DNA of 5,957 nucleotides from Gammaproteobacteria bacterium (GTDB lineage Bacteria; Pseudomonadota; Gammaproteobacteria; Arenicellales; Poriferihabitantaceae): assembly GCA_009839585.1 (NCBI GenBank), contig VXPI01000348.1, forward strand, positions 1 through 5,957, written 5' to 3'. The position numbers and the translations under genes were made by a program. The notes below the pieces were generated by a model. That model was given only the letters and a program-made list of their open reading frames with translations. It had not been told where the DNA came from and ran no database searches. Below, in pieces: positions 1-5,956 of the stretch. Positions within the stretch are counted from its first letter, which is position 1. The number at the start of each line of letters is the position of its first letter.

Positions 1-54
1 AGAATCTTCCCTTCACTGGTAGAATAACGGGGTTTTCTGGGCAGACACTATATA
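1..54 (+). repeat. Left copy of 54-bp terminal inverted repeat (probable mobile-element end)
   Basis: These 54 bases are repeated exactly, in inverted orientation, at 5903-5956. The inner edge is the TATATA-like tip (ACTATATA, 47-54); beyond it the two flanks diverge at once (ACGATG here, GGACGT at the other end). A perfect match that stops abruptly suggests the terminus of a multicopy element such as an insertion sequence, facing inward from both sides. The reading frame of the neighbouring ATPase gene stays open through the whole repeat, so a fusion transcript or protein is possible. No transposase is in the window, and I could not assign the tip to a named IS family. The last few bases (TATA) could belong to the target site rather than to the element. 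Confidence 0.75.
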
Positions 55-989
55 ACGATGATCGTTTAACTTGGGATGATTTTGACGATCGATTGCGAAA
101 AAATCACGCTGGGGAAAAGTATAAGGTCAATTTTGTGTTTAAAGTTAATGATAAAAATGTTAGTGGTTGGGCAGGGGTTTTAGATAGGGGATCGCGAGCA
201 GACGCAGGTTTCTCTATTCTGCATTCGGACAGAGTAGTGCTAGGCTGGCCAGACGCTTGGCGACCTTATGAAATATTTGGGCACCATAGAAATGATCTTC
301 TCAATCAGCGCCTTTTAGGCGAAATCTATCTTGATGATTTTGAAGTTACCCATACCAAAGACGGAATTCAATGGTATGGAGAAGATGAGCAAGAGTTGGA
401 AATCAAACTAAAAAAACAAATTGCCCATTTGCTTGATGCGGCCAAAACCCCTTGGAAAGACCAAGATGATGAGCGAGGACCTTCGCAAGGCGATGTTGAT
501 ATTGCTATATCTGAACTGCGAGATGAATTGCTTTCACCAGAGATGGTGGACAAAATCACAATAACAGTATTGCCAGAGGAAAAGGACATCACCGAAAATC
601 TAAAACGCATTTCTGATCCAGTAAAATCTACTAGAGAGCCAGATATACACGTTGCCTTGGGCAGTCTTCAAGTATGGGTTTATGTAGTAGCTGGTCCAGA
701 AATGAGGCCAAATGATCCATATGTTGTTTGTGAGGCAGGTGAAAACAACAAAATTATTGTCATAATCAACATGCAACACCCACATGTGAGAAACATTGAA
801 GGGGAGCAGTCGTTAATCAATTATTTTCGTCATTGTGTCTACGATGCAGTTGCAGAGTGGCAAGCCCAGCAGTTGCGATCAAAACTCGAATCAAACACTA
901 TTAAGACTCTCAAGGATCAATTGCTTCGAATTTCCTTTCAGATGGAACAACATGCATCTGAAAACGAATATGAACCAAATGATGATTAA
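3..989 (+). CDS. C-terminal part of restriction-modification-associated GHKL (MutL/MORC-like) ATPase, 5' truncated
   Basis: This is the distal part of an ATP-binding protein of the GHKL (gyrase/Hsp90/histidine kinase/MutL) superfamily, the MORC-like branch found beside bacterial restriction-modification genes. I recognise the family from its post-ATPase region: GWAGVLDRGSRADAGFS, then GWPDAWRP, then NDLLNQRLLGEI and FEVTHTKDGIQW, and a C-terminal block with INYFRHCVYDAVAEWQ. Numbered from a TTG at 93, these lie at residues 25-41, 51-58, 67-78, 83-94 and 242-258. The frame has no stop back to base 3. The TTG at 93 has no ribosome site, so it is not a real start; native coding sequence probably begins at about 55, just inside the repeat. 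The Bergerat-fold ATP-binding domain, which should come first, is absent, so this product alone could not bind ATP. The gene ends in TAA 49 bp before the convergent methyltransferase gene ends. Either an insertion broke the gene or it continues beyond the window. Confidence 0.8.
   Translation, partial: NLPFTGRITGFSGQTLYNDDRLTWDDFDDRLRKNHAGEKYKVNFVFKVNDKNVSGWAGVLDRGSRADAGFSILHSDRVVLGWPDAWRPYEIFGHHRNDLLNQRLLGEIYLDDFEVTHTKDGIQWYGEDEQELEIKLKKQIAHLLDAAKTPWKDQDDERGPSQGDVDIAISELRDELLSPEMVDKITITVLPEEKDITENLKRISDPVKSTREPDIHVALGSLQVWVYVVAGPEMRPNDPYVVCEAGENNKIIVIINMQHPHVRNIEGEQSLINYFRHCVYDAVAEWQAQQLRSKLESNTIKTLKDQLLRISFQMEQHASENEYEPNDD
17..25 (+). promoter_or_regulatory. Possible extended -10 promoter element inside the left repeat
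   Basis: TGG-TAGAAT fits the extended -10 pattern TGnTATAAT with one mismatch in the hexamer. It points inward, toward the truncated ATPase gene. Any -35 box would lie at or beyond the window edge, so only half of a promoter can be judged. Outward-reading promoters at element ends are common, but this one is inferred from a short match only. Confidence 0.25.
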
Positions 990-1038
990 CCCGATCATCC
1001 GACTCAGGCGTTCGAAACTATTTGCATTAGATTTCTTT

Positions 1039-2073
1039 TCATTCAGATATTTTCATTTCAACCTGAGAATCGAAAACGTTTGCTACGTTGACATTCACAG
1101 AGCGATCTATAATCCTTAGTATCGACCAATAACCTCTACCAAATTTTTCAGATAATGTTTCTATGGACTGCGCTTTTGACATGCCTCGGTTAAGATGAAT
1201 GATGTGTGACTTGGAGATTTGCTCTTGATCATATTCACTAATCGGTTTTCCACTATTCACAAACTGATTTTCTGGCGGTTTTCTTAATTGATCAAGCAGA
1301 TATCCTTCGTCTAAACTATCAAATTCTCTAATTTGATGCTCAAATGCACCTTTGTTCAATTCAAATCCAACAACCTCACGGTTAAGCCCCTTGGCAACTT
1401 TTGCTGTAGAAAAACTGCCTAGAAAAAAATCGCAAATCAAATCTCCTTGATTACTTGAATACTGAATTAATTTAATCAGGAGTTGAGTGGGGAGCTCATT
1501 CTTGTTCTTAATTTTGCCGGGCTTATATTCCCTGTTAATCAACCACACATCCTCCCTATCCGAATAGTTGGAGGAACCACCCTGATCAGACTTCTCATGA
1601 TCTGCATACCTAGAGAATGTATTAAATGTATGACGTTTTCCTCTCTTGGTGTAAAACAGGATGTGATAGTGGGATGATATATATTTTGTCTTTGTATATA
1701 CACCAAAGTTGTATTTCCAAATTAAGTGGTTTTTCTCCTCAAGCCTTGTTTTGCCAAGCGCATTCAAAATATGCACAAGATTGGTGTACCCAGAAACTAT
1801 GTAAATTGAACCACCTGGCTTTAAGATTCGTTCAGCCTGTTTGATCCAACCTTCGGAAAATTGAGGGTAAATTGATGATGGGACTTCAACATAGCCATCA
1901 ATGACATGACTTTCATCCCTATTGTAGTGTTTATCTAATTTATCACCTCCTATTCCATATGGGGGATCTGTGATGATTAAATCTACACTGTCGTTCTCGA
2001 TATGCTTTTCACAGCCCGAGATGCAGTCTTCGTTGAAGAATCTATATTTCTTGTTTTTCGTGTTGGAAGTCAT
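1039..2073 (-). CDS. DNA methyltransferase of a type II-like restriction-modification system (beta-class, N6-adenine or N4-cytosine)
   Basis: It transfers a methyl group from S-adenosylmethionine to an exocyclic amino group of DNA, protecting sites from the partner nuclease. Numbered from a possible TTG at 2076, the catalytic motif IV is TDPPYGIGG (DPPY at 37-40), and the methyl-donor motif I lies much later (DFFLGSF, 216-222, followed by GFELN, 237-241). This catalytic-before-cofactor order defines the beta class. DPPY favours adenine-N6 over cytosine-N4, but target base and site cannot be read from sequence. The block EYKPGKIKNKNELP (183-196) is typical of the family. About 100 residues follow motif I, possibly for target recognition or partner contact. 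The preferred start is ATG 2073 (344 aa), because GGAG at 2084-2081 lies 7 nt upstream; the TTG would be only 4 nt away. The gene overlaps the end of the nuclease gene by 32 bp, which suggests translational coupling. The gene looks intact. Confidence 0.88.
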   Translation of the reverse strand: MTSNTKNKKYRFFNEDCISGCEKHIENDSVDLIITDPPYGIGGDKLDKHYNRDESHVIDGYVEVPSSIYPQFSEGWIKQAERILKPGGSIYIVSGYTNLVHILNALGKTRLEEKNHLIWKYNFGVYTKTKYISSHYHILFYTKRGKRHTFNTFSRYADHEKSDQGGSSNYSDREDVWLINREYKPGKIKNKNELPTQLLIKLIQYSSNQGDLICDFFLGSFSTAKVAKGLNREVVGFELNKGAFEHQIREFDSLDEGYLLDQLRKPPENQFVNSGKPISEYDQEQISKSHIIHLNRGMSKAQSIETLSEKFGRGYWSILRIIDRSVNVNVANVFDSQVEMKISE

Positions 2074-2704
2074 CAATATGCTCCAAATCTAGCATATATT
2101 TTGGAGGGCGCGGTTTGTCATTAGAGTTTCTACCTTGATTCATTTGATTAAGTTTTTCCAGGTCATTTTCATCGAACAAAATATAGATAATCTCGGATAA
2201 CACAGCGCTTGTTTTACGATATCTGGAAAATGTACTTGGTCCAGCCATCCTTTTTATCTCGTATTGCGAAAGGCCGCCCTTCAACTCTGTATGCCACCGC
2301 TGAAAACTTCTATTCCTGTCATTGTATTCAACATCACATAGGCCAATTATTTCGCCATGAAATCCATGATTAGAAATTGATTCCTGCATTGCAATAGTAT
2401 CGTTGAGTATGACTTTATGATCATCAGATTTAATTGCCTTGGCCTTTATATCCCAGTTTATTTGCGTTTTCATATCGAACTCTACACGTTCGATCCTGTC
2501 TCCAGGAATAGAGCATATGTTCTTCAACTTTTGTAAAACCTTGAACTCGAAATAAAAAGCCCACCATTCCATTTGCTTCCAATTGTAATCGGCTTCCTTA
2601 AGTTCAAGTACACAAGCTTTACCATCCCACTCGACTGGCAAGGAAGCCAATTTCGGCATGAAATCATCAAGATCTGATGCAAATGAGTAAGAGTTCAGGT
2701 TCAA
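2042..2704 (-). CDS. Putative restriction endonuclease, PD-(D/E)XK-like, partner of the methyltransferase
   Basis: This 220-residue protein sits directly upstream of, and overlaps, the methyltransferase gene, the usual place for the cognate nuclease. I see a plausible PD-(D/E)XK site: acidic helix residues E47 and E53 (WKQMEWWAFYFEF), D77 in RVEFD, and D85-x-K87 in NWDIKAKA, with D in place of the commoner E. A conserved-looking block follows (RWHTELKGGLSQYE, 136-149, and RYRKTS, 161-166). The tail is polar and ends QHEKQEI. No ATG lies in frame near the N-terminus. The start is taken as TTG 2704, with GGGG 7 nt upstream, and it fits a leader of roughly 45 nt from the promoter at 2785-2757. 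The frame is, however, open for 33 more codons, back to TAA at 2806-2804. The nuclease role is inferred from context and motif; I do not recognise the specificity. Composition is AT-leaning like the rest of the island. Confidence 0.65.
   Translation of the reverse strand: MNLNSYSFASDLDDFMPKLASLPVEWDGKACVLELKEADYNWKQMEWWAFYFEFKVLQKLKNICSIPGDRIERVEFDMKTQINWDIKAKAIKSDDHKVILNDTIAMQESISNHGFHGEIIGLCDVEYNDRNRSFQRWHTELKGGLSQYEIKRMAGPSTFSRYRKTSAVLSEIIYILFDENDLEKLNQMNQGRNSNDKPRPPKYMLDLEHIDDFQHEKQEI
2081..2084 (-). promoter_or_regulatory. Ribosome binding site deciding the methyltransferase start
   Basis: GGAG on the minus strand lies 7 nt before ATG 2073 and only 4 nt before the in-frame TTG 2076. It is inside the 3' end of the nuclease coding sequence, so ribosomes finishing the nuclease pass directly over it. 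Confidence 0.6.
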
Positions 2705-2756
2705 AATATCGCCCCATATGCGAAGACTGTCATTTTGGGAAAATTTTCTTGATGGA

Positions 2757-2785
2757 ATTCTATGTAGTGTACTGCGTTTTGTAAA
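2757..2785 (-). promoter_or_regulatory. sigma70-type promoter of the endonuclease-methyltransferase operon
   Basis: On the minus strand TTTACA (2785-2780) is followed after exactly 17 bp by TAGAAT (2762-2757). Each hexamer has 5 of 6 consensus bases. Transcription would begin near 2750, leaving a leader of about 45 nt before TTG 2704. This placement supports TTG 2704 as the nuclease start, because the upstream open codons would mostly fall before the transcript. Confidence 0.6.
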
Positions 2786-2794
2786 CTGACAGCC

Positions 2795-2832
2795 CAGAGT
2801 TTGTTACAGTCCAGAGTTCAGAGTTCAGAATT
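2795..2832. repeat. Heptamer direct repeats CAGAGTT behind the operon promoter
   Basis: CAGAGTT occurs at 2795-2801, 2812-2818 and 2819-2825, followed directly by the variant CAGAATT at 2826-2832. The last three copies are in tandem, and the first is offset by 17 bp. The array begins 10 bp upstream of the -35 hexamer of the operon promoter. It could be a regulator binding region or simply slippage-generated repeat DNA; no controller (C-protein) gene is seen nearby. Confidence 0.45.
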
Positions 2833-2979
2833 TCGGAATTTAAGAGAGAGTAATATTTCATGGACGTCTATTCGCTTGGCGCTGAAAAGCCCTCGCCTAA
2901 GCATTTTCTCTCTTCAAGAGCAATTGTGGTATTCAGATGAATCAACGTTTAGGGCGGCCAGCACATAGTTTAAATTCTT

Positions 2980-3120
2980 TCATATGGACACTGTGTCAGT
3001 AAGCGCACGGACGATCTGGGAATGGACCGATGCGGTATCGGCACTGGCCGGTGAGACACCCCCGGTAATCGTGTTGATTGTCAGAAGTGCTACGAGTACG
3101 AATGCAGGGAGGTTCTTCAT
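2980..3120 (-). CDS. Possible small secreted peptide with signal sequence (hypothetical, or 3'-truncated remnant)
   Basis: An ATG at 3120 opens a 46-codon frame ending in TGA at 2982-2980. The start has a signal-peptide layout: a lysine near the N-terminus (MKNLP), a hydrophobic core of about 15 residues (AFVLVALLTI and on), and a small-residue cleavage motif SPASA followed by DTASV. The mature part would be only about 19 residues. A weak AAGAAG lies about 9 nt upstream of the ATG. The frame ends just where composition turns AT-rich, so this may be the 5' stub of a longer exported protein gene cut by arrival of the island. I do not recognise the product. An in-frame ATG at 3165 would add 15 residues but would spoil the signal layout. 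Confidence 0.35.
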   Translation of the reverse strand: MKNLPAFVLVALLTINTITGGVSPASADTASVHSQIVRALTDTVSI

Positions 3121-3427
3121 GGTTTTGGTCTTCTTGTGTAAATTGGCCCAGGGATGCGTCGGCATGGCTTCGCCGAAGCATCCGCCAGAAGTCAGTTCTT
3201 ACGAAATATTCGCAACGGTGTCCGCCACATACCGAACTTTCTGCCGGGCTGTCATGGAAATCGAACTGTATCACGCTTCTGAACCATTTGAGCATCGCCC
3301 GCCCGGCAAACTCCTGGATAAAAAGCTTGACCCTGCCAGGATCAAGCCAAATGCCCAGCTTCGCCCTCACCGCTTCGGCATATCGCACAAGCTTGGCAAT
3401 ACTGACATTCTGACGCACGCTTTGCAA
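2996..3427 (-). CDS. Doubtful open frame downstream of folK-folP, unrecognised
   Basis: This minus-strand frame is open from a TGA overlapping the end of folK-folP down to 2996; the nearest usable start is a TTG at 3427, without a clear ribosome site. The first 65 or so residues (for example LGIWLDPGRVKLFIQEF and MLKWFRS) look protein-like. The second half is rich in C, R, H and Q and reads like a shadow frame, and it overlaps the signal-peptide frame at 3120-2980. It could be a decayed fragment of an old gene or chance. I assign no function and rate it below the short signal-peptide frame. Confidence 0.15.
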   Translation of the reverse strand: MQSVRQNVSIAKLVRYAEAVRAKLGIWLDPGRVKLFIQEFAGRAMLKWFRSVIQFDFHDSPAESSVCGGHRCEYFVRTDFWRMLRRSHADASLGQFTQEDQNHEEPPCIRTRSTSDNQHDYRGCLTGQCRYRIGPFPDRPCAY

Positions 3428-3466
3428 CAGACAATTGGAGATATGGAAAATCAGCTTAGCGCCTGT

Positions 3467-4726
3467 TCAACAAACATGGCTATAGGCAAGATGCGCTCTC
3501 TTGTGTGAGACCGGATCATGTACACGCAAGATATCCACATTGCCAGACAGGGCCAGCGAAATTCCCAGTGTTTCAATATCCCTGTTCTGAACCTCGCCGC
3601 TGAATTCCCTCATGAACGACTTGCGGGAATGTCCAACCAACAGGCGCAAGCCGCAATCGCGAATTTCCTGGCAGGCACCAAGCAGTTCCAGCGATTGCAG
3701 CGCATCCTTTCCAAACCCTATGCCGGGATCAATAATGATTCTGTCAGGATCCACATCCTGGCTTGACCAGTAACCCATGCGTTTTTCTATCCATGTCTTG
3801 ACCTGGGTAACCGCACTTTCACCTTTGGCAAGTTTCAGTTCGGGGTTAACGGGCACGGACAGGCTATGCATGGCAATGACATCGCAGTGGCTTTCCCTGG
3901 CTATTGCACACATCTCGGCGTTACCCAAACCTCCAACATCATTGATATAGTCAATGCCAAAGTCAACGGCTTTTCCTATCGTCTGCCAATGATAACTGTC
4001 GACAGAAATACGGGGAGCCAATGGATCTCCCTTTATCTTCTCATGAAACAGTTTTAATGCCGGTTCCAGTCGACGCCACTCCTCCTCTGGATCAATTGGC
4101 TTGGCATTGGGGCGAGTTGATTCAGCTCCAAAATCAACAATCTGGACTCCCTTCTGGATGAAGGAATCGAGCGCCTCCTCCAGCTTGTACGAATCGAAAG
4201 ACTTGCCATCCCCTGAAAACGAATCTGGAGTTAAGTTGATAATGCCCATCCACAAGGGTTCGCAATTGACAGCCTGATTCATCTCGAAAATGCTGCTTCC
4301 CATTCCGGGCACGGTCATCCCGGGCGCTAGATGCTGCAATGGTGTCAAGACAAAGCTTCGTTCGGAAATACCCGCATGAGGAATGCATAAGTCCGGCTCC
4401 TGTATCCGTTCAAGGTTCCAAATCAACAGATCGATATCAATCGGTCGGGGGGACCACTTGGGGCCGGGCTTACGCCCCATTTCCGATTCAATGCGTTTCA
4501 CTGTAGCGAGGCCTTCTTTTGGATGGCAATCGCTCTTGCACTCAACTGCACAGTTCAGATACGGCCGTACCCAGTCTGGCTCGCCATTGTCACCAAGCAT
4601 GGCAGGGGTTTCGATCACGGGCGAGATTCGCAAGACATCAAATCCGTTCTGACCCAGTTTGGCAATCGCCTCTCTCAGATTATCCCGGCGCTCGCCCTGA
4701 TTGGAGCCCAGACCCAGAAAGATCAT
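3467..4726 (-). CDS. folKP: Bifunctional HPPK-DHPS: 6-hydroxymethyl-dihydropterin pyrophosphokinase fused to dihydropteroate synthase
   Basis: The fusion carries two consecutive folate-pathway steps: pyrophosphorylation of 6-hydroxymethyl-7,8-dihydropterin, then condensation with 4-aminobenzoate to dihydropteroate, both cytosolic. Residues 1 to about 155 are FolK: GLGSN (5-9), RPIDIDLL (94-101, metal-binding Asp97 and Asp99) and IPHAGISERSFVLTPL (115-130). Residues from about 158 to 419 are FolP: GIINLTPDSFSGDG (161-174), GAESTRP (200-206), SVDSY (241-245), NDVGG (262-266), AMHS (285-288), DPGIGFGK (333-340), VGHSRKS (364-370) and RVHD (401-404). Every expected catalytic and pterin-binding motif is present, so both halves should be active. 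The linker is short. The ATG lies 4 bp after the argE stop with no clear ribosome site, so translation is probably coupled to argE. Such fusions occur in some bacteria but are less usual than separate genes. FolP is the sulfonamide target. Confidence 0.95.
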   Translation of the reverse strand: MIFLGLGSNQGERRDNLREAIAKLGQNGFDVLRISPVIETPAMLGDNGEPDWVRPYLNCAVECKSDCHPKEGLATVKRIESEMGRKPGPKWSPRPIDIDLLIWNLERIQEPDLCIPHAGISERSFVLTPLQHLAPGMTVPGMGSSIFEMNQAVNCEPLWMGIINLTPDSFSGDGKSFDSYKLEEALDSFIQKGVQIVDFGAESTRPNAKPIDPEEEWRRLEPALKLFHEKIKGDPLAPRISVDSYHWQTIGKAVDFGIDYINDVGGLGNAEMCAIARESHCDVIAMHSLSVPVNPELKLAKGESAVTQVKTWIEKRMGYWSSQDVDPDRIIIDPGIGFGKDALQSLELLGACQEIRDCGLRLLVGHSRKSFMREFSGEVQNRDIETLGISLALSGNVDILRVHDPVSHKRAHLAYSHVC

Positions 4727-4730
4727 GAAA

Positions 4731-5891
4731 CTATTGTTTTAGCGTCTGTACCAGATCATCAAGGAACTGGCCGCCTTTTTCGATCTGTTCAAGATCGATG
4801 TATTCATCAGGCTTGTGTGCCTGCTCAATATTGCCAGGCCCGCAAATTACCGTAGGTATCCCGAACTTCTGGAAATGTCCCCCTTCAGTGCCATAACTGA
4901 CCTTGCCTGCTGGAGTTTCAATACCCAGTATCCCGGACACCTTCTTTATGAGTGGATCATCTCGGGCAATATCCATGCTGGGAAACTCGGCCAGACTCTC
5001 CCACTTGATGCCGGTTTTGGGATCAATTGCCTGCATGTCTAGGTTGAGTTCCGTCTCGGCATAAGCATGTACCTCATCAAATAATTCCTTCGGCTCTACA
5101 TTGGGCAGGGCACGGATCTCAAAATCAAACTGGCAGTGAGACGGTATGATGTTGTTCACGGTGCCTCCATGAATCACCCCACAATGCAGCGAGGTATATG
5201 GAGGATCAAAACCCTCGTCAAATGGGCCATCTTCGATGATGCGTTGCTGGATCTGGTCAACTTTCGTGATGATCTTTGCAGCAACAGTGACCGCATTTAC
5301 TCCCTGATTGACCAGTGATGAGTGAGCAGATTTACCATGCACATGGCAACGCTTGAAGAGCATTCCCTTGTGTGCGCTGACCGGATGCAGACTCGTCGGC
5401 TCACCCACTATACAGGCTTTGGGCTGTGGCGATCGTCGCTTTAACCCATCAAGCAATTTAGGGACCCCCAGGCACCCTACTTCTTCGTCATAGGAAAAGG
5501 CAAAGTGAACAGGCATGGGCAAGTCTGCTTCCAGAATATGCTCAATACGACTTAAACAAAGAGCGACAAAACCCTTCATATCCGAGACCCCTCTTCCATA
5601 CAGCCGCGAATCACGGACTTCTGTGCGAAACGGATCACTCGACCAGTCCTGCCCATCAACCGGCACCACATCCGTATGCCCAGACAACACAATGCCGGGG
5701 GCAGTCGAACTGCCAAGCGTCGCAAATAAATTGGCTTTTTTTCTGTCGTCGCTATGCGTTAATTCAAAGGGTATGCGATGTGGCTCCAAAAGAGCAATGA
5801 CATACTCAATCAGTTGTAGATTCGAATTCCGGCTGGTGGTATCGAATGACACCAGATCCTGAAGTAAGGCGAGAGCAGGTTTTTCTGTCAT
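4731..5891 (-). CDS. argE: N-acetylornithine deacetylase (M20 family)
   Basis: It hydrolyses N2-acetyl-L-ornithine to ornithine and acetate, the linear route of arginine synthesis, as a cytosolic di-zinc enzyme. The 386-residue length fits the family. Catalytic-domain motifs are SGHTDVVP (70-77, metal ligand His72 and catalytic Asp74), GVSDMKG (101-107, bridging Asp104), DEEVG (135-139, general base Glu136 and ligand Glu137), GEPT (163-166, Glu164) and QAHKPDEY (357-364, ligand His359). HGKSAHSS (185-192) marks the inserted dimerisation domain. M20 relatives such as succinyl-diaminopimelate desuccinylase are close, but the whole pattern fits ArgE best. The ATG at 5891 has an AGGA-like site about 8 nt upstream, partly formed by the repeat border. 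It lies first in the minus-strand pair with folK-folP. Its promoter must lie in or beyond the terminal repeat. Confidence 0.9.
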   Translation of the reverse strand: MTEKPALALLQDLVSFDTTSRNSNLQLIEYVIALLEPHRIPFELTHSDDRKKANLFATLGSSTAPGIVLSGHTDVVPVDGQDWSSDPFRTEVRDSRLYGRGVSDMKGFVALCLSRIEHILEADLPMPVHFAFSYDEEVGCLGVPKLLDGLKRRSPQPKACIVGEPTSLHPVSAHKGMLFKRCHVHGKSAHSSLVNQGVNAVTVAAKIITKVDQIQQRIIEDGPFDEGFDPPYTSLHCGVIHGGTVNNIIPSHCQFDFEIRALPNVEPKELFDEVHAYAETELNLDMQAIDPKTGIKWESLAEFPSMDIARDDPLIKKVSGILGIETPAGKVSYGTEGGHFQKFGIPTVICGPGNIEQAHKPDEYIDLEQIEKGGQFLDDLVQTLKQ

Positions 5892-5902
5892 AATTCACGT
5901 CC

Positions 5903-5956
5903 TATATAGTGTCTGCCCAGAAAACCCCGTTATTCTACCAGTGAAGGGAAGATTCT
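5903..5956 (-). repeat. Right copy of 54-bp terminal inverted repeat (probable mobile-element end)
   Basis: This is the exact reverse complement of bases 1-54. The final base of the window (5957) would add one more base to the element here. The repeat ends 11 bp upstream of the argE start codon, so whatever lies beyond it has replaced or displaced the native argE promoter region. The AGGA-like ribosome site of argE straddles the repeat border. The element itself is outside the window, so its family, orientation and length are unknown. Confidence 0.75.
5932..5940 (-). promoter_or_regulatory. Possible extended -10 promoter element inside the right repeat, upstream of argE
   Basis: This is the same TGG-TAGAAT sequence as at 17-25, here reading toward argE. 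The expected start of transcription would be near 5925, giving a leader of about 35 nt before the argE ATG. The -35 region would lie outside the window. I found no better promoter between the repeat and argE, since only 11 bp separate them. Confidence 0.3.

Larger units (their letters stand above)
2786..3466. other. Largely non-coding junction between the restriction-modification island and the folate/arginine genes
   Basis: About 680 bp separate the operon promoter from the end of folK-folP. It contains the heptamer repeats, a possible short secreted-peptide gene (3120-2980, minus) and a weak open frame (3427-2996, minus). The part below about 2990 is AT-leaning like the island, and the part above it is GC-richer like the housekeeping genes. 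The island border probably lies near 2900-2990. I see no tRNA gene, no clear attachment-site duplication, no integrase and no convincing rho-independent terminator for folK-folP. Confidence 0.5.

Noticed and set aside
93..95. TTG as the true start of the ATPase-like gene
   Set aside because: There is no ribosome site, and the family-like sequence and open frame continue upstream to the repeat.
990..1038. Possible bidirectional terminator between the convergent ATPase and methylase genes
   Set aside because: I could not find a GC-rich stem followed by a T-run in these 49 bases in either direction.
2860..2940. Plus-strand 26-codon frame starting ATG at 2860, with GAGAGAG about 9 nt upstream, divergent from the restriction operon
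   Set aside because: Restriction controller proteins are about three times longer, and the peptide has no helix-turn-helix pattern. The purine-rich tract could be chance in this repeat-rich stretch.
3042..3053. Imperfect 12-bp palindrome CACTGGCCGGTG
   Set aside because: It has mismatched pairs, lies inside a possible coding frame, and has no T-tract or promoter next to it. It is too weak for an operator or terminator call.
2984..3508. Plus-strand 174-residue open frame
   Set aside because: It overlaps the 3' end of folKP on the opposite strand, has no recognisable motif or ribosome site, and its composition looks like an antisense shadow.
4383..4855. Plus-strand open frames opposite folKP and argE
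   Set aside because: They are antisense shadows of two well-supported enzymes and show no motifs of their own.
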